From Paenibacillus aceris (lineage in GTDB: Bacteria > Bacillota > Bacilli > Paenibacillales > NBRC-103111), in contig NZ_JAGGKV010000001.1 in NCBI RefSeq assembly GCF_017874035.1, positions 620,001-684,000 on the forward strand: a stretch of DNA of 64,000 bases, written 5' to 3'. Below, in pieces: positions 35,625 through 44,427 of the stretch. The translations under genes and the position numbers were made by a program. The notes under the pieces are model-generated. The model was not told the origin of the DNA, did no database searches, and saw only the letters and a program-made list of their open reading frames with translations. Each line of letters begins with the position of its first letter. Position 1 is the first letter of the stretch.

Positions 35625-36038
35625 TTATCCTCCATTTGAATGCAAATCTTTCGTTGTAAAAGCTCCAGGGAGTAAGGCGGAAACTGTCGTTTCCGCAAAA
35701 TCCCCTTTAAGATTGCCGAGGTATACAGGCATATCCGGGCCACAAAGCTCAACCAACACCTGGCGGCAAACACCGCATGGCGAAATCGGATCTTCCGTGT
35801 CGCCCATAACCGCAATAGCCTGAAAAGACCCAGCTTTGTGTCCATCTGCAATTGCGCGGAAAAGCGCAGTTCGCTCGGCGCAGTTCGTAGGACCATAGGC
35901 GGCATTCTCAACATTACAGCCGTAATGGACATGGCCTTCCGCATCCAGAAGCGCCGCGCCTACGTTGAAATTGGAATACGGCGTGTAGGCTCTTTTCATT
36001 GCTTCTTTCGCGTGTTGAATGAGTTCTTGTTTATTCAT
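35625..36038 (-). CDS. cdd: Cytidine deaminase
   Basis: A 137-residue homotetrameric-type cytidine deaminase, which converts cytidine and deoxycytidine to uridine forms in pyrimidine salvage. The zinc site and proton shuttle are visible: C53 and E55 in TNCAERTALF, and C88 and C91 in SPCGVCRQVL. The substrate-binding segment YSNFNVGAAL lies at residues 21-30. ATG 36038 is chosen because GGAAGG lies nine bases upstream; ATG 36047 and 36044 sit on or next to that site. It belongs to the dgkA-cdd-era transcript, with small gaps to both neighbours. Confidence 0.97.
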   Translation of the reverse strand: MNKQELIQHAKEAMKRAYTPYSNFNVGAALLDAEGHVHYGCNVENAAYGPTNCAERTALFRAIADGHKAGSFQAIAVMGDTEDPISPCGVCRQVLVELCGPDMPVYLGNLKGDFAETTVSALLPGAFTTKDLHSNGG

Positions 36039-36069
36039 GGCCATCATCCTTCCTGTTGTTATAGTAACG

Positions 36070-36774
36070 TTATAGCATGTTTAGACACGATAAAGCGAGG
36101 ATCGTGACGGCTGCACCAATCAGTGCACCGAGAAAAAGCGCTGGAAACGGCCGAGTCTTTTTGTCGTACAGCATAATAAATATAAGTGCAGCAAGCGTAT
36201 ACGCAAGTAAAGCTACAATCGTTTGCGAGACGAATATGGTGATGACAGTCGCGATCGAGAAGGCAACTGCCGTCAACAAACTCGGGCGAACTAACTTGCC
36301 TTTGTCCGAAAAACGCGTCTCGATGACAATGACCGTTAAGATGACGAGGGCAATAAGTACCCATATTGTCCCTGCAGATATTGGCGAATTCTGAATTCTG
36401 GATTCACGCAACAGCCGATCAATCGGTTCATAGAAAACAATCATCCCAACGATGACGGCAAAACCGGCAGACACTAAGACGGACGCCGCAGCGACGTCCT
36501 TTGCGATTTTGGCTAACGGATGGCGGTCCGGCATCGCCAGATCGACCGTTTTTTCCACAGCCGTATTGATCAGCTCCGTAACAATCATTAAGGTTACGGC
36601 TAACAAAATAAACAGGATATCCGTTTTTGGCAATCGTGCAAACAAAGCAGCCAACAAAACAAGAAAAGCAACGCAAAAATGGAATTTCATATTGCGCTGC
36701 GTATCTAAGGCATATTTGATTCCTTCGTAAGCATACCGGAAGCTCCTGCGCCATTTACGGAAGCCGTCTGTCAT
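36070..36774 (-). CDS. dgkA: Diacylglycerol/undecaprenol kinase with C-terminal membrane extension
   Basis: A 234-residue membrane protein. Residues 1-125 form the DgkA-type kinase: an amphipathic start FRKWRRSFRYAYEGIKYA, then TELINTAVEKTVDL (the catalytic Glu and metal-binding Glu/Asn region) and HPLAKIAKDVAAASVLV. In Bacillales this kinase acts on undecaprenol. Unusually it continues with about 110 further residues carrying four more transmembrane helices, ending AVTILALSCLNML; the B. subtilis enzyme stops near 123. The start overlaps the ybeY stop by one base (TAATG), indicating coupling. The added part could be a fused phosphatase-like or structural membrane domain, but no catalytic motif is visible. 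Confidence 0.9.
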   Translation of the reverse strand: MTDGFRKWRRSFRYAYEGIKYALDTQRNMKFHFCVAFLVLLAALFARLPKTDILFILLAVTLMIVTELINTAVEKTVDLAMPDRHPLAKIAKDVAAASVLVSAGFAVIVGMIVFYEPIDRLLRESRIQNSPISAGTIWVLIALVILTVIVIETRFSDKGKLVRPSLLTAVAFSIATVITIFVSQTIVALLAYTLAALIFIMLYDKKTRPFPALFLGALIGAAVTILALSCLNML

Positions 36775-37310
36775 TAGCGCGTTAGACCTGCCTTCTGCAA
36801 AATGTCCTCCTGCTTGGCGAACATAACTTTCTCTTCTTCTTCACTTTGATGATCATAACCGATCAAGTGCAAGAATCCGTGAACGAACAGAAATCCAAGC
36901 TCCCGTTCTACGGAATGTCCATAGTCTTCAGCCTGTGCGATTGCGCGGGGAACGGATATAATAATATCCCCAAGCGGTTCAATGAACGATTCGGATACCG
37001 TCACATCATCCTCAAGACCTTCCGTATCGTCCTGCCCAGCATCTTCATAATTAATCTGAATTTCGTCTTCGCCAAACTCGCTCATTGCAAATGATAACAC
37101 ATCCGTTGGTTTATCCAAATCGCGATACTGTTTATTTAACTCCTGAATTGTTTCATCATCTACAAAGGTAAGGGCCACTTCGCCAGCTGTAACACCTTCC
37201 AATTCACCGGCTAATTTCAGAAGCTCCTCGATTTTCTCAATAAATGCAGGTGTGATCTCTTTCACTTCCTGCTCGCTGCTCCACTCTAGCGTCAAATCCA
37301 TACTTGCCAT
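36774..37310 (-). CDS. ybeY: rRNA maturation endoribonuclease YbeY
   Basis: A 178-residue YbeY with the zinc-binding motif FVHGFLHLIGYDH near the C-terminus, whose three His coordinate the metal needed for 16S rRNA 3'-end processing and 70S quality control. The core motifs LNKQYRDLDKPTDVLSF and LGDIIISVPRA are present. Between them lies a strongly acidic insertion of about 28 residues (80-108) not found in the short E. coli protein. ATG 37310 has AGGAGG nine bases upstream; the frame opens earlier at TTG 37319 but that codon sits on the site. It lies between pgpH and dgkA, as in B. subtilis. Confidence 0.96.
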   Translation of the reverse strand: MASMDLTLEWSSEQEVKEITPAFIEKIEELLKLAGELEGVTAGEVALTFVDDETIQELNKQYRDLDKPTDVLSFAMSEFGEDEIQINYEDAGQDDTEGLEDDVTVSESFIEPLGDIIISVPRAIAQAEDYGHSVERELGFLFVHGFLHLIGYDHQSEEEEKVMFAKQEDILQKAGLTR

Positions 37311-37334
37311 ACATGACAACCTCCTGTCATTTTC

Positions 37335-39566
37335 TTATGCCCCGGATTTCTTAGGAGACAGTTCGTTTGGATACTCAATCCTCGCATGAAAAATGCCAAG
37401 CAAGGTTTCATTCAATGTTTTGGCAATCTTATCCAATTCCTTGAGCGTGATGTCACATTCGTTGAACTGCCCGTCATCCAACCGGGACTTGATGATTTTG
37501 TGTACCATCGAATCAATCTGCTCCAACGTCGGATTGCGCAATGAACGAACAGCTGCTTCCACACTATCTGCAATTCCTACAATAGCCGCTTCCTTCGATT
37601 GTGCTTTAGGCCCCGTGTAGCGGAAATCCTCTTCACGGATCTCCTTCTCATTGCCTTCTTCTTCGGCTTGCTTCACTGCCTTATGATAGAAATAGTGCAG
37701 CAGAGTTGTTCCGTGATGCTGCTCCGCAATATCCCGGATTGCTTTGGGCATTTTGAAATCTTTGAGCATTTCAACTCCATCGCGGGGATGAGCGATAATG
37801 ATGGATTTACTTAAGTTCGGATCAATGCGATCATGCGGATTTTCGATATTGGTCTGATTTTCGATAAAATAGCTCGGCCTTTTTGTCTTTCCTATATCGT
37901 GATAATAAGAGCCGACCCGGCATAGAAGTCCGTCTGCACCGATCGATTCCGCAGCGGCCTCTGACAAATTACCAACCATAACGCTGTGGTGATAAGTCCC
38001 GGGCGTTTCCGTCAGCAGCTTGCGCAGCAAAGGATGATTCGGGTTTGAGAGCTCCACCAATTTGAGCGGTGAAAGAATGCCGAATGCAACCTCAAAGAAA
38101 GGCAGCAGCCCAATGACGAAAACAACCGTCAATAATCCGCCGGCAGCGGCGAAGGACAGCGACATGATCGCTTCTCTTTGCTGAAAGTGATCCTCCAGCA
38201 GCAGCATGGAGGTGATCGTAAGCATAGAGAAAAATGCAATCAAAAGTCCCGCTTTCAAAATAGTAGCCCGCTGGCTGGCACGTTGAATCGTGAACACTGC
38301 GCTAAAGCAAATAACCAAGGATACTAACCCGTACCGAAAATCAAAAAGAAGCGTATGCTCCGTATTAAAAATAATACTTGCCATTAAAGAGAATAAGACC
38401 GATGAAATAAAAGCCAACGGAGCATCCAATAAAATGGCAATTAAAATGCTTCCTAATGCAGTCGGAGCCAGATAACCGATAAACGGATAGTCCAAATTTT
38501 GGACAAGCGAGATGATTTTCATACACGTAATGTTGATAAGAACAATCAAAATCAGCATCACAAGCTGAGAATTATTGTATTTAATCGCAAGCTGACTTTG
38601 CCGGACAAACATAGAAACAACAAAGGACAATAATGCCGCAAGTATTCCTAATCCAATCTGGGGCAAGTGATTCGCTTTGCTTTTGAGCAGTTCCAGCTTA
38701 TCCAACCGGGCATAAATTTCTTCCGTAATGACGTCCCCAACCTTGACAAGCACATCATTTTTATTGATATATACCGGTTTTACGCTTTCTCTGGCTTGTC
38801 CTTTGGCATCATCCGTCCCCTTCTGATCAAAGAACTTATTCGGTGTGATGACCGCCCGCGCGATCTCCGTAACCATTTCACGCATCGTATTCTTCGCCAG
38901 ATTAGAAGTATTCACCGTTTCAGCTACTTTAGCCCTAGCCGTCTGCGCATCAAGTATCTGATCATTCATCAGTTTCGTAACAATGTCCTTCGTTACAGGA
39001 CGCATGGCCGTCAAGTCTTCTTTAGTCAATCGGGGAAGCTTAAAGTATGATTCCTCAGGCAGCGGGTACTGCTGCTCAGCAAGTCCTTGCTGTATCTGTT
39101 CAATAAGCGACTCATTATACTGACCGCTGGTGCTGAGCGATTTGACGGACTGACTTTCCATATCACTAATTAACTGAGGAATGACTCGACGGAAAATGCT
39201 TACTTTGTCATCGAACTTTACTTCTTCATCCGCATTAATCTGTAATAATTTATCATAAATGGCATCAATGATCGTATCATTTTTGAGATTCACAATGCGG
39301 TAGACAGGTTGAACGCGCTTAGCTGCATCTTCTTTTGCTTGTTCCGTCGCAACGGCGTTCTCAATCTGCCTTGGTGCATAAATCGTTGTTTCACTGGTTG
39401 TTCCTAATTCGATATCATAAACTTGAGGAACAAGCTTTGCGTAAAGAGAAATATAGAAAACTAAAGCCAGCAAGAAAAACAACAGTATCCGAATGCCCGT
39501 ACTGTATTTCCATCCGTTCAGCTGGTAATGAAATTTACCTTTCATTTGCACTTCATTTTTCATCAC
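37335..39566 (-). CDS. pgpH: 7TM-HD cyclic di-AMP phosphodiesterase PgpH (YqfF)
   Basis: A 743-residue membrane protein of the 7TMR-HDED/HD family. An N-terminal helix (about 27-47) and a large extracellular domain (about 48-300) are followed by seven membrane helices (about 300-490). The cytoplasmic HD domain has HHSVMVGNLSEAAAE, then YYHDIGK (the HD pair), IIAHPRDGVEML and AEQHHGT. In Listeria and Bacillus this enzyme cleaves cyclic di-AMP to pApA. GTG 39566 opens the frame and ATG 39563 follows at once; either could start it. It lies between phoH and ybeY as in B. subtilis, where it is called yqfF. Confidence 0.95.
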   Translation of the reverse strand: MMKNEVQMKGKFHYQLNGWKYSTGIRILLFFLLALVFYISLYAKLVPQVYDIELGTTSETTIYAPRQIENAVATEQAKEDAAKRVQPVYRIVNLKNDTIIDAIYDKLLQINADEEVKFDDKVSIFRRVIPQLISDMESQSVKSLSTSGQYNESLIEQIQQGLAEQQYPLPEESYFKLPRLTKEDLTAMRPVTKDIVTKLMNDQILDAQTARAKVAETVNTSNLAKNTMREMVTEIARAVITPNKFFDQKGTDDAKGQARESVKPVYINKNDVLVKVGDVITEEIYARLDKLELLKSKANHLPQIGLGILAALLSFVVSMFVRQSQLAIKYNNSQLVMLILIVLINITCMKIISLVQNLDYPFIGYLAPTALGSILIAILLDAPLAFISSVLFSLMASIIFNTEHTLLFDFRYGLVSLVICFSAVFTIQRASQRATILKAGLLIAFFSMLTITSMLLLEDHFQQREAIMSLSFAAAGGLLTVVFVIGLLPFFEVAFGILSPLKLVELSNPNHPLLRKLLTETPGTYHHSVMVGNLSEAAAESIGADGLLCRVGSYYHDIGKTKRPSYFIENQTNIENPHDRIDPNLSKSIIIAHPRDGVEMLKDFKMPKAIRDIAEQHHGTTLLHYFYHKAVKQAEEEGNEKEIREEDFRYTGPKAQSKEAAIVGIADSVEAAVRSLRNPTLEQIDSMVHKIIKSRLDDGQFNECDITLKELDKIAKTLNETLLGIFHARIEYPNELSPKKSGA

Positions 39567-39603
39567 GGAAGGTCATTCCTCTCTACCTGACAAACCAGCA
39601 CAG

Positions 39604-40569
39604 TTACTTTTCCTTTTCAGCATTGTAGGCCACAATGATTTTCTGCACGAGTGAGTGTCTGACTACGTCCTGCTCATCAAAGTGAATAAAGCCGAGCTCT
39701 TCGATCTCATTGAGAATGCGAGCCGCTTCTACAAGTCCGGAAGATTTTCCCCGCGGCAAATCAATTTGTGTGACGTCCCCGGTAATTACCATTTTGGAGC
39801 CGAAACCGAGCCGCGTCAAAAACATTTTCATTTGTTCAGGCGTTGTATTTTGAGCTTCATCAAGAATAATAAACGAATCGTCTAGCGTTCTGCCGCGCAT
39901 GTATGCCAGAGGAGCAATCTCGATCAGACCGCGCTCTAACGATTTAGCTACCTGCTCAGGACCCAAGACATCATTAAGAGCATCATACAATGGGCGCAAA
40001 TAGGGGTCAACTTTTTCCTGCAGATCGCCTGGTAGAAAACCTAGACTTTCCCCTGCTTCAACCGCCGGACGCGTTAAAACAATCCTTTTGACAGCGCCTT
40101 CTTTAAGACGCGTAACCGCCAATACGACAGCCAAATAGGTTTTGCCTGTCCCGGCAGGTCCGATGCCAAAAACAATATCTTTCTTTTTGATCGTCTCAAC
40201 GTATTTCCGTTGTCCAATCGTTTTGACGCGAATCGGCTTACCGCGATGCGTTGTTGTAATCTCGCCTTTAAACAAGTCAAGCAATTGGTCGGCTTTCATT
40301 TGCTTCGCAAGCTCAACCGCATACAGCACATCCCGCTCTGTTAACGTATAATTATTACGGATGAGCTGCAAGAGAACCTCAAAAAGCTGCTGAAGCGAGT
40401 TCACTTCCGCAGCGGGTCCTTGAATCGATATTTCGGCTTCACGCGTAAAAATTTGCGCGGCAATCTCTCTTTCAATTACATGCAGAAATTTGTCCTGAGG
40501 ACCAAACAATGCCAGCCCTTCAGCCGGATTTTTCAAAGTTAATTTTACGGATTGTGCGTTTTCTACCAA
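39604..40569 (-). CDS. phoH: PhoH-family ATPase
   Basis: A 321-residue PhoH-like protein. An N-terminal KH-like region (about 1-110) precedes the ATPase core with Walker A GIGPAGTGKTYLA (about 137-149), VLTRPAVEAGESLGFLPG, and Walker B with IILDEAQNTTPEQMKMFL. The family is related to the helicase superfamily I fold and is linked to RNA metabolism; it often lies beside ybeY, as here. The start is TTG 40569, with GAGGAG about eleven bases upstream. It is a member of the yqfD-phoH-pgpH-ybeY-dgkA-cdd-era run with short gaps. Confidence 0.95.
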   Translation of the reverse strand: MVENAQSVKLTLKNPAEGLALFGPQDKFLHVIEREIAAQIFTREAEISIQGPAAEVNSLQQLFEVLLQLIRNNYTLTERDVLYAVELAKQMKADQLLDLFKGEITTTHRGKPIRVKTIGQRKYVETIKKKDIVFGIGPAGTGKTYLAVVLAVTRLKEGAVKRIVLTRPAVEAGESLGFLPGDLQEKVDPYLRPLYDALNDVLGPEQVAKSLERGLIEIAPLAYMRGRTLDDSFIILDEAQNTTPEQMKMFLTRLGFGSKMVITGDVTQIDLPRGKSSGLVEAARILNEIEELGFIHFDEQDVVRHSLVQKIIVAYNAEKEK

Positions 40570-40575
40570 CAGGTC

Positions 40576-41769
40576 TCATTCTCCTCGTATGACAATTGGT
40601 TGCTCTTCGGCGATATTTTCTTCGACTTCAAAATGCACGTCTATATAAATTTTACCATTCTCTGATTTTTCATGCAAAATTTTTTCGCCTACGAGTCTAG
40701 CATCGGCCCCTGCAGCGCCAAGTAATTTGGCTCTAGCCTGCTCCAGGCCTGTCTTCTTGGCAATTGCAGGATCAATTGGCTCTTCTACGAGTTGAACTTC
40801 CATCACCTTTTCATGCAGCCATCCGATAGGAAGTGTAAAAGAACGCCATGCCAGCGTTTTACGCTCCGGGATCGTCTCAAAATGCTCGAAGCTTAGCTTC
40901 CCGTATCCGCTGACTTGCAAGGCTCTGGTACCCAAAACAATATAATTGCGATTGGTTACCTCACCTGTATAAGCCTTATAGGTTTTCGTAAGCGGCGACT
41001 CGATTCGGGAGGTATACCAAACGACACCCCTCACTTTACCGCTCGCGACAACGATTTGATTATTCTGCTCATCACCGATCGTGCCAGAAATAAGCACGTC
41101 CCCTTTTTTTACATACGTATTCGGCTTAACCATCGGTTTCCCTTTATCGGATAAAATCTCAGTCACAAGTGCGTTTTTAGAGGCAACTAGATTTCTCGGA
41201 TTCTTCAAATCCTTTCTATCAGGAATTGTCGCTTCGACCACTTTAATCGTGATATGCGTACCACGAATTTCAACGCCAACCCAGGCAGTGCCTGGCAGCA
41301 AACTTTGGATCTCACGCGACAGGTCCTCAGCCTTTTTCAGCCTAAATTTCCATTGATATGTATGTATGCCCTGCTTGGAAGCCGCTTGCAAAATTTCCGC
41401 TTCCGAGATGCGGTCGTTGCCCTCCACAGTCACCTGCCAGACGAGCGAGGTCAATATGTATAGACCAATGATAAAAGCGGCAATGCCGCCCAGAAACACT
41501 TTCCTCCGCCCCAATCTTTCCATAAAAAAAGGAAGCCCGTACCGCTCTAGTACATGCACTCGGCAGCCTGTCCGTTTGAGCAGCGGCTTAAGTCTGAAAA
41601 AGTCTTTAATTAGCATATTAAGCTCGAGCTTGCCATCATCTTTGACTTGAATATCCCAAATGGAGAAACCCTTCTCCATCATGGGATTGATCAGCCTTTC
41701 GCATTCTTTGCCCCGTATTTGAATGCGCACATACCCGCGCAAACGGGCTATGAACATCGATTGTTTCAT
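40576..41769 (-). CDS. yqfD: Sporulation protein YqfD (stage IV, SpoIVFA-like family)
   Basis: A 397-residue protein with one transmembrane helix (about 83-102), a short basic N-terminal cytoplasmic region (RLRGYVRIQIRG) and a large extracellular beta-rich domain containing AWVGVEIRGTHITIKVVEA and KKGDVLISGTIGD. This fits YqfD, a sigma-E-controlled mother-cell protein required for efficient sporulation in B. subtilis; its biochemical role is unknown. ATG 41769 is chosen because GGGGAGG lies seven bases upstream, whereas the frame opens without a site at 41805. It follows yqfC by 36 bases, and the gap to phoH is only six bases. Confidence 0.93.
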   Translation of the reverse strand: MKQSMFIARLRGYVRIQIRGKECERLINPMMEKGFSIWDIQVKDDGKLELNMLIKDFFRLKPLLKRTGCRVHVLERYGLPFFMERLGRRKVFLGGIAAFIIGLYILTSLVWQVTVEGNDRISEAEILQAASKQGIHTYQWKFRLKKAEDLSREIQSLLPGTAWVGVEIRGTHITIKVVEATIPDRKDLKNPRNLVASKNALVTEILSDKGKPMVKPNTYVKKGDVLISGTIGDEQNNQIVVASGKVRGVVWYTSRIESPLTKTYKAYTGEVTNRNYIVLGTRALQVSGYGKLSFEHFETIPERKTLAWRSFTLPIGWLHEKVMEVQLVEEPIDPAIAKKTGLEQARAKLLGAAGADARLVGEKILHEKSENGKIYIDVHFEVEENIAEEQPIVIRGE

Positions 41770-41805
41770 AACGCAGCCTCCCCATCCTATAATCCTGGCT
41801 TCCAT

Positions 41806-42084
41806 CTATGGCATATATTTGACATTGTCGATCAAGCCTTCGATAAAAACTTCTTCCGAGAGGATCGCTCGAATGACCAAGTTTTTACCGAAAACTTCAA
41901 GCGTCCCTTTTGTTAATTCAAGCTTTAGGTGTTCACTGGAAAAATGGAGCACGCCCCGGTGATTCTCTACATAAAGCTGTACGTTGCCGATCATCGTAAT
42001 ACGCGGCAAGTCCTGCACAACATCCTGGGGAAGATCCAGGATTTTGGCCGTGAACTGGTTCCATTTGCGGGTCAAGCGACGCAT
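41806..42084 (-). CDS. yqfC: Sporulation protein YqfC
   Basis: A 92-residue protein beginning MRRLTRKWNQFTAKILDLPQ, followed by DLPRITMIGNVQLYVENHRG and a small beta-rich module with VFGKNLVIRAILSEEVFIEG. This is the YabP/YqfC family, made in the mother cell under sigma-E and needed for sporulation. The start is ATG 42084, preceded by AGAGGGGG. A terminator (42188-42230) separates it from the floA transcript upstream, and a sigma-E-like promoter candidate lies at 42149-42175. Confidence 0.93.
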   Translation of the reverse strand: MRRLTRKWNQFTAKILDLPQDVVQDLPRITMIGNVQLYVENHRGVLHFSSEHLKLELTKGTLEVFGKNLVIRAILSEEVFIEGLIDNVKYMP

Positions 42085-42148
42085 AGCTGGGCACTACCCC
42101 CTCTAACTAGATGATCATGACGACAGAAAAGGCGCATAGCTTTCTACC

Positions 42149-42175
42149 AAATTATGCGGATTGCCCCGGATTTAT
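42149..42175 (-). promoter_or_regulatory. Candidate sigma-E promoter for yqfC-yqfD
   Basis: CATAATTT (42156-42149) on the minus strand resembles the sigma-E -10 element CATACAnT, with ATAAAT (42175-42170) about 13 bases upstream as a possible -35. The position just after the terminator and before yqfC fits the sigma-E control known for the B. subtilis genes. The match is partial. Confidence 0.3.
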
Positions 42176-42187
42176 GTGAAAAAACTG

Positions 42188-42230
42188 GAAAACAAAGAGC
42201 GCCCTCCCCGATAACTCGAGAGGGCGCCTT
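42188..42230 (-). terminator. Intrinsic terminator after the nfeD-floA-orf transcript
   Basis: GCGCCCTC (42227-42220 on the minus strand) pairs with GAGGGCGC (42206-42199), followed by TCTTTGTTTTCC. It separates the floA group from yqfC. Confidence 0.9.
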
Positions 42231-42242
42231 CTATTGTGGCCG

Positions 42243-42701
42243 TTACCTTCGGTAAGGCTTTTTTGACCTTGGAGGACCAAGAATTTCGGCCCATACCACA
42301 CCTTGAAGCACCTGTTCTTGACTGGGTGACTCAGGAAAGTGACTTGCCGCAGTTAGGTCCCCTGCATAAACAGATGAACTTTCTGCATTTGCTTGCTTGG
42401 ATGAGCTGAAAGGAGACGACTTCGCCTTCGGACCAGAGGCTGAAGATTGCATGGCATTTGGACGGCTGAGTTCGTCACGTATGCCTCCGGAGGATTGCGG
42501 TGAGCCTAAACCCTTCTGCTCTAGTTTACCCGCTTCAGGACGTCGCTGAGCCTGGCCAGGAGCTTCACCAAAAGAAAGCATGCCTCTTCCAGGTGCTTTT
42601 TGACTCGCGCGACGCCCCTTGTTTTGAATTTGATACAACAAGGTTAATCCGATAATAACCAGATACCAGTGTTTAAACAAAAATGCAATGAGTTGTTCCA
42701 C
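42243..42701 (-). CDS. Small single-helix membrane protein at the yqfB position
   Basis: A 152-residue protein. One transmembrane helix at residues 5-24 (IAFLFKHWYLVIIGLTLLY) is followed by a basic stretch (QNKGRRASQK) and a low-complexity tail rich in Ser, Gly, Pro, Gln and Lys. A short hydrophobic segment, QGVVWAEILGPPRSKKPYRR, forms the C-terminus. The start is GTG 42701, seven bases after GAGGTG, 16 bases downstream of floA. It occupies the place of yqfB in B. subtilis but shows no obvious likeness to that shorter protein. The function is unknown; cotranscription with nfeD-floA suggests a membrane-microdomain role by association only. Confidence 0.65.
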   Translation of the reverse strand: MEQLIAFLFKHWYLVIIGLTLLYQIQNKGRRASQKAPGRGMLSFGEAPGQAQRRPEAGKLEQKGLGSPQSSGGIRDELSRPNAMQSSASGPKAKSSPFSSSKQANAESSSVYAGDLTAASHFPESPSQEQVLQGVVWAEILGPPRSKKPYRR

Positions 42702-42717
42702 GCTATCACCTCATGGG

Positions 42718-43710
42718 CTATGAGTCTTTATCATTCTTGCCGTCGCCCATTTTACCGAGCGTTGAACGCATTTGAGTGTCTGCATCAATATTTTTGAGAT
42801 TCATATAATCCATGACTCCGAGTTTTCCGTTTCGCAACGCCTCTGACATGGCAAGGGGCACCTGAGATTCCGATTCAACAACCTTCGCACGCATCTCCAC
42901 AACTTTAGCCTTCATCTCCTGCTCAGCCGCAACTGCCATTGCCCTTCTTTCTTCGGCTTTCGCCTGTGCGATGCGCTTATCGGCTTCCGCTTGCTCGGTT
43001 TGCAGATGGGCACCGATATTTTTTCCTACATCCACGTCTGCAATATCGATGGATAGGATTTCAAAAGCCGTTCCAGCATCCAAACCTTTTCCCAGAACGG
43101 TCCGGGAGATGAGATCCGGATTCTCTAGAACATCCTTGTGAGAATCGCTGGAACCAACTGTCGTGACAATCCCTTCACCGACGCGGGCAATAATCGTTTC
43201 CTCGCCGGCGCCGCCGACCAAACGTTCAATATTGGCACGTACAGTCACTCTGGCGATAACTTTAACCTCAATTCCGTTTTTGGCCACCGCAGAAACATTC
43301 GGCGTTTCGATAACTCGCGGATTGACACTCATTTGAACAGCCTGAAGCACATCGCGGCCTGCCAGATCAATGGCTGCTGCGCGCTCGAACTCCAAATGAA
43401 TTTTGGCCCGATGTGCTGCGATTAAAGCATTAACGACTCTGTCGACGTTACCTCCAGCAAGGAAGTGACTTTCCAATTGATTAATGCTAAGATCGATACC
43501 CGCTTTAGTCGCTTTAATCAATGGATTAACGATCCGACTAGGCGTGACACGGCGCAGTCTCATGGCAATCAAAGTAATAATGCTGATACGCACTCCTGAA
43601 GCCAGCGCAGAAATCCACAGCATCACCGGTACGACGCTGAGTAATATGGAAAGTACAATAATGATAATAGCCGCGAGCAGTACCAAATATAGTCCCGGTT
43701 CAATATTCAT
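42718..43710 (-). CDS. floA: Flotillin-like protein FloA (YqfA)
   Basis: A 330-residue FloA. An N-terminal membrane hairpin (about 7-30) precedes the SPFH/PHB-like domain with [16 protein letters not shown] and [15 protein letters not shown] helical, Ala/Glu/Lys-rich segment of about residues 235-300 contains [20 protein letters not shown], which drives oligomerisation. FloA organises membrane microdomains with NfeD. The start is ATG 43710, eight bases after AGGAGG, 12 bases from nfeD. In B. subtilis this transcript is induced through sigma-W by envelope stress, and a matching promoter lies upstream of nfeD here. Confidence 0.96.
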   Translation of the reverse strand: MNIEPGLYLVLLAAIIIIVLSILLSVVPVMLWISALASGVRISIITLIAMRLRRVTPSRIVNPLIKATKAGIDLSINQLESHFLAGGNVDRVVNALIAAHRAKIHLEFERAAAIDLAGRDVLQAVQMSVNPRVIETPNVSAVAKNGIEVKVIARVTVRANIERLVGGAGEETIIARVGEGIVTTVGSSDSHKDVLENPDLISRTVLGKGLDAGTAFEILSIDIADVDVGKNIGAHLQTEQAEADKRIAQAKAEERRAMAVAAEQEMKAKVVEMRAKVVESESQVPLAMSEALRNGKLGVMDYMNLKNIDADTQMRSTLGKMGDGKNDKDS

Positions 43711-43722
43711 TCGTTTTTCCTC

Positions 43723-44388
43723 CTAAGTATGTTTAGATTCAATCTCCCGCACCACAACACGGGCCCCTTCAACTTCTACGACAATGATTTCCTTCGCATT
43801 CGGGATAAAGCTTCCGTTCGTCACAACATCCACTCGTTCTCCTTGTATGATCGCTGTTCCTGCCGGCCGGAGAGGGGTTATCGCTTGCCCTGTCATCCCT
43901 ACCAAATAGGAGCGATCCGGGTTGGAGGTAAAACCCTTGTCTGTCGTCAACTGCTCCTTCAAAATAAAACGATTCCAAACTCCGCGATGCTTGAATGTTC
44001 GGATGGCAAAAGCAACCACAACGATCGCTACCAAAAGCGCTATCCCCAGCATGACCGCGGCATCCATCGGGTTCGAAGAAGCCAGCAGCACCCCGCCAAA
44101 GAGACAAATGGCACCCAAAACACTTAGAATACCAAAGCTTGGAACAACCAATTCCAAAATAAGGAGCACTAAACCGATGCCGAATACGGCCAAATCGCCA
44201 AAACCAGCAAAACCAGCCAAATAAAACCCAAGAAAATAAAGTCCGAATCCAGCAACGCCCGCTAATGCAAGTAAGCCGCTGCTAAAAAAAAGAAGTTCTA
44301 AAGCGATTCCAATGATCCCAACCATCAAGAGTACAGTCGCTGTAATCGGATGCGTCAGAAAGGCCGATAAGTTTTCTGCAAACATCAT
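43723..44388 (-). CDS. NfeD-family membrane protein (short YqeZ form)
   Basis: A 221-residue NfeD-type protein with about five membrane helices (residues 15-130) and a C-terminal OB-fold domain (about 150-221) with LVGMTGQAITPLRPAGTAI and GERVDVVTNGSFI. B. subtilis YqeZ carries an additional N-terminal ClpP-like serine protease domain of about 200 residues, which is missing here, so this is the short NfeD1b-like form. It is paired with floA, 12 bases downstream. The start is ATG 44388, with AAGGAG seven bases upstream. The sigma-W-type promoter at 44428-44453 is its likely driver. Confidence 0.92.
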   Translation of the reverse strand: MMFAENLSAFLTHPITATVLLMVGIIGIALELLFFSSGLLALAGVAGFGLYFLGFYLAGFAGFGDLAVFGIGLVLLILELVVPSFGILSVLGAICLFGGVLLASSNPMDAAVMLGIALLVAIVVVAFAIRTFKHRGVWNRFILKEQLTTDKGFTSNPDRSYLVGMTGQAITPLRPAGTAIIQGERVDVVTNGSFIPNAKEIIVVEVEGARVVVREIESKHT

Positions 44389-44427
44389 CTTTCACTCCTT
44401 TCCTTGTTCTTCCTTATCATTATTATG

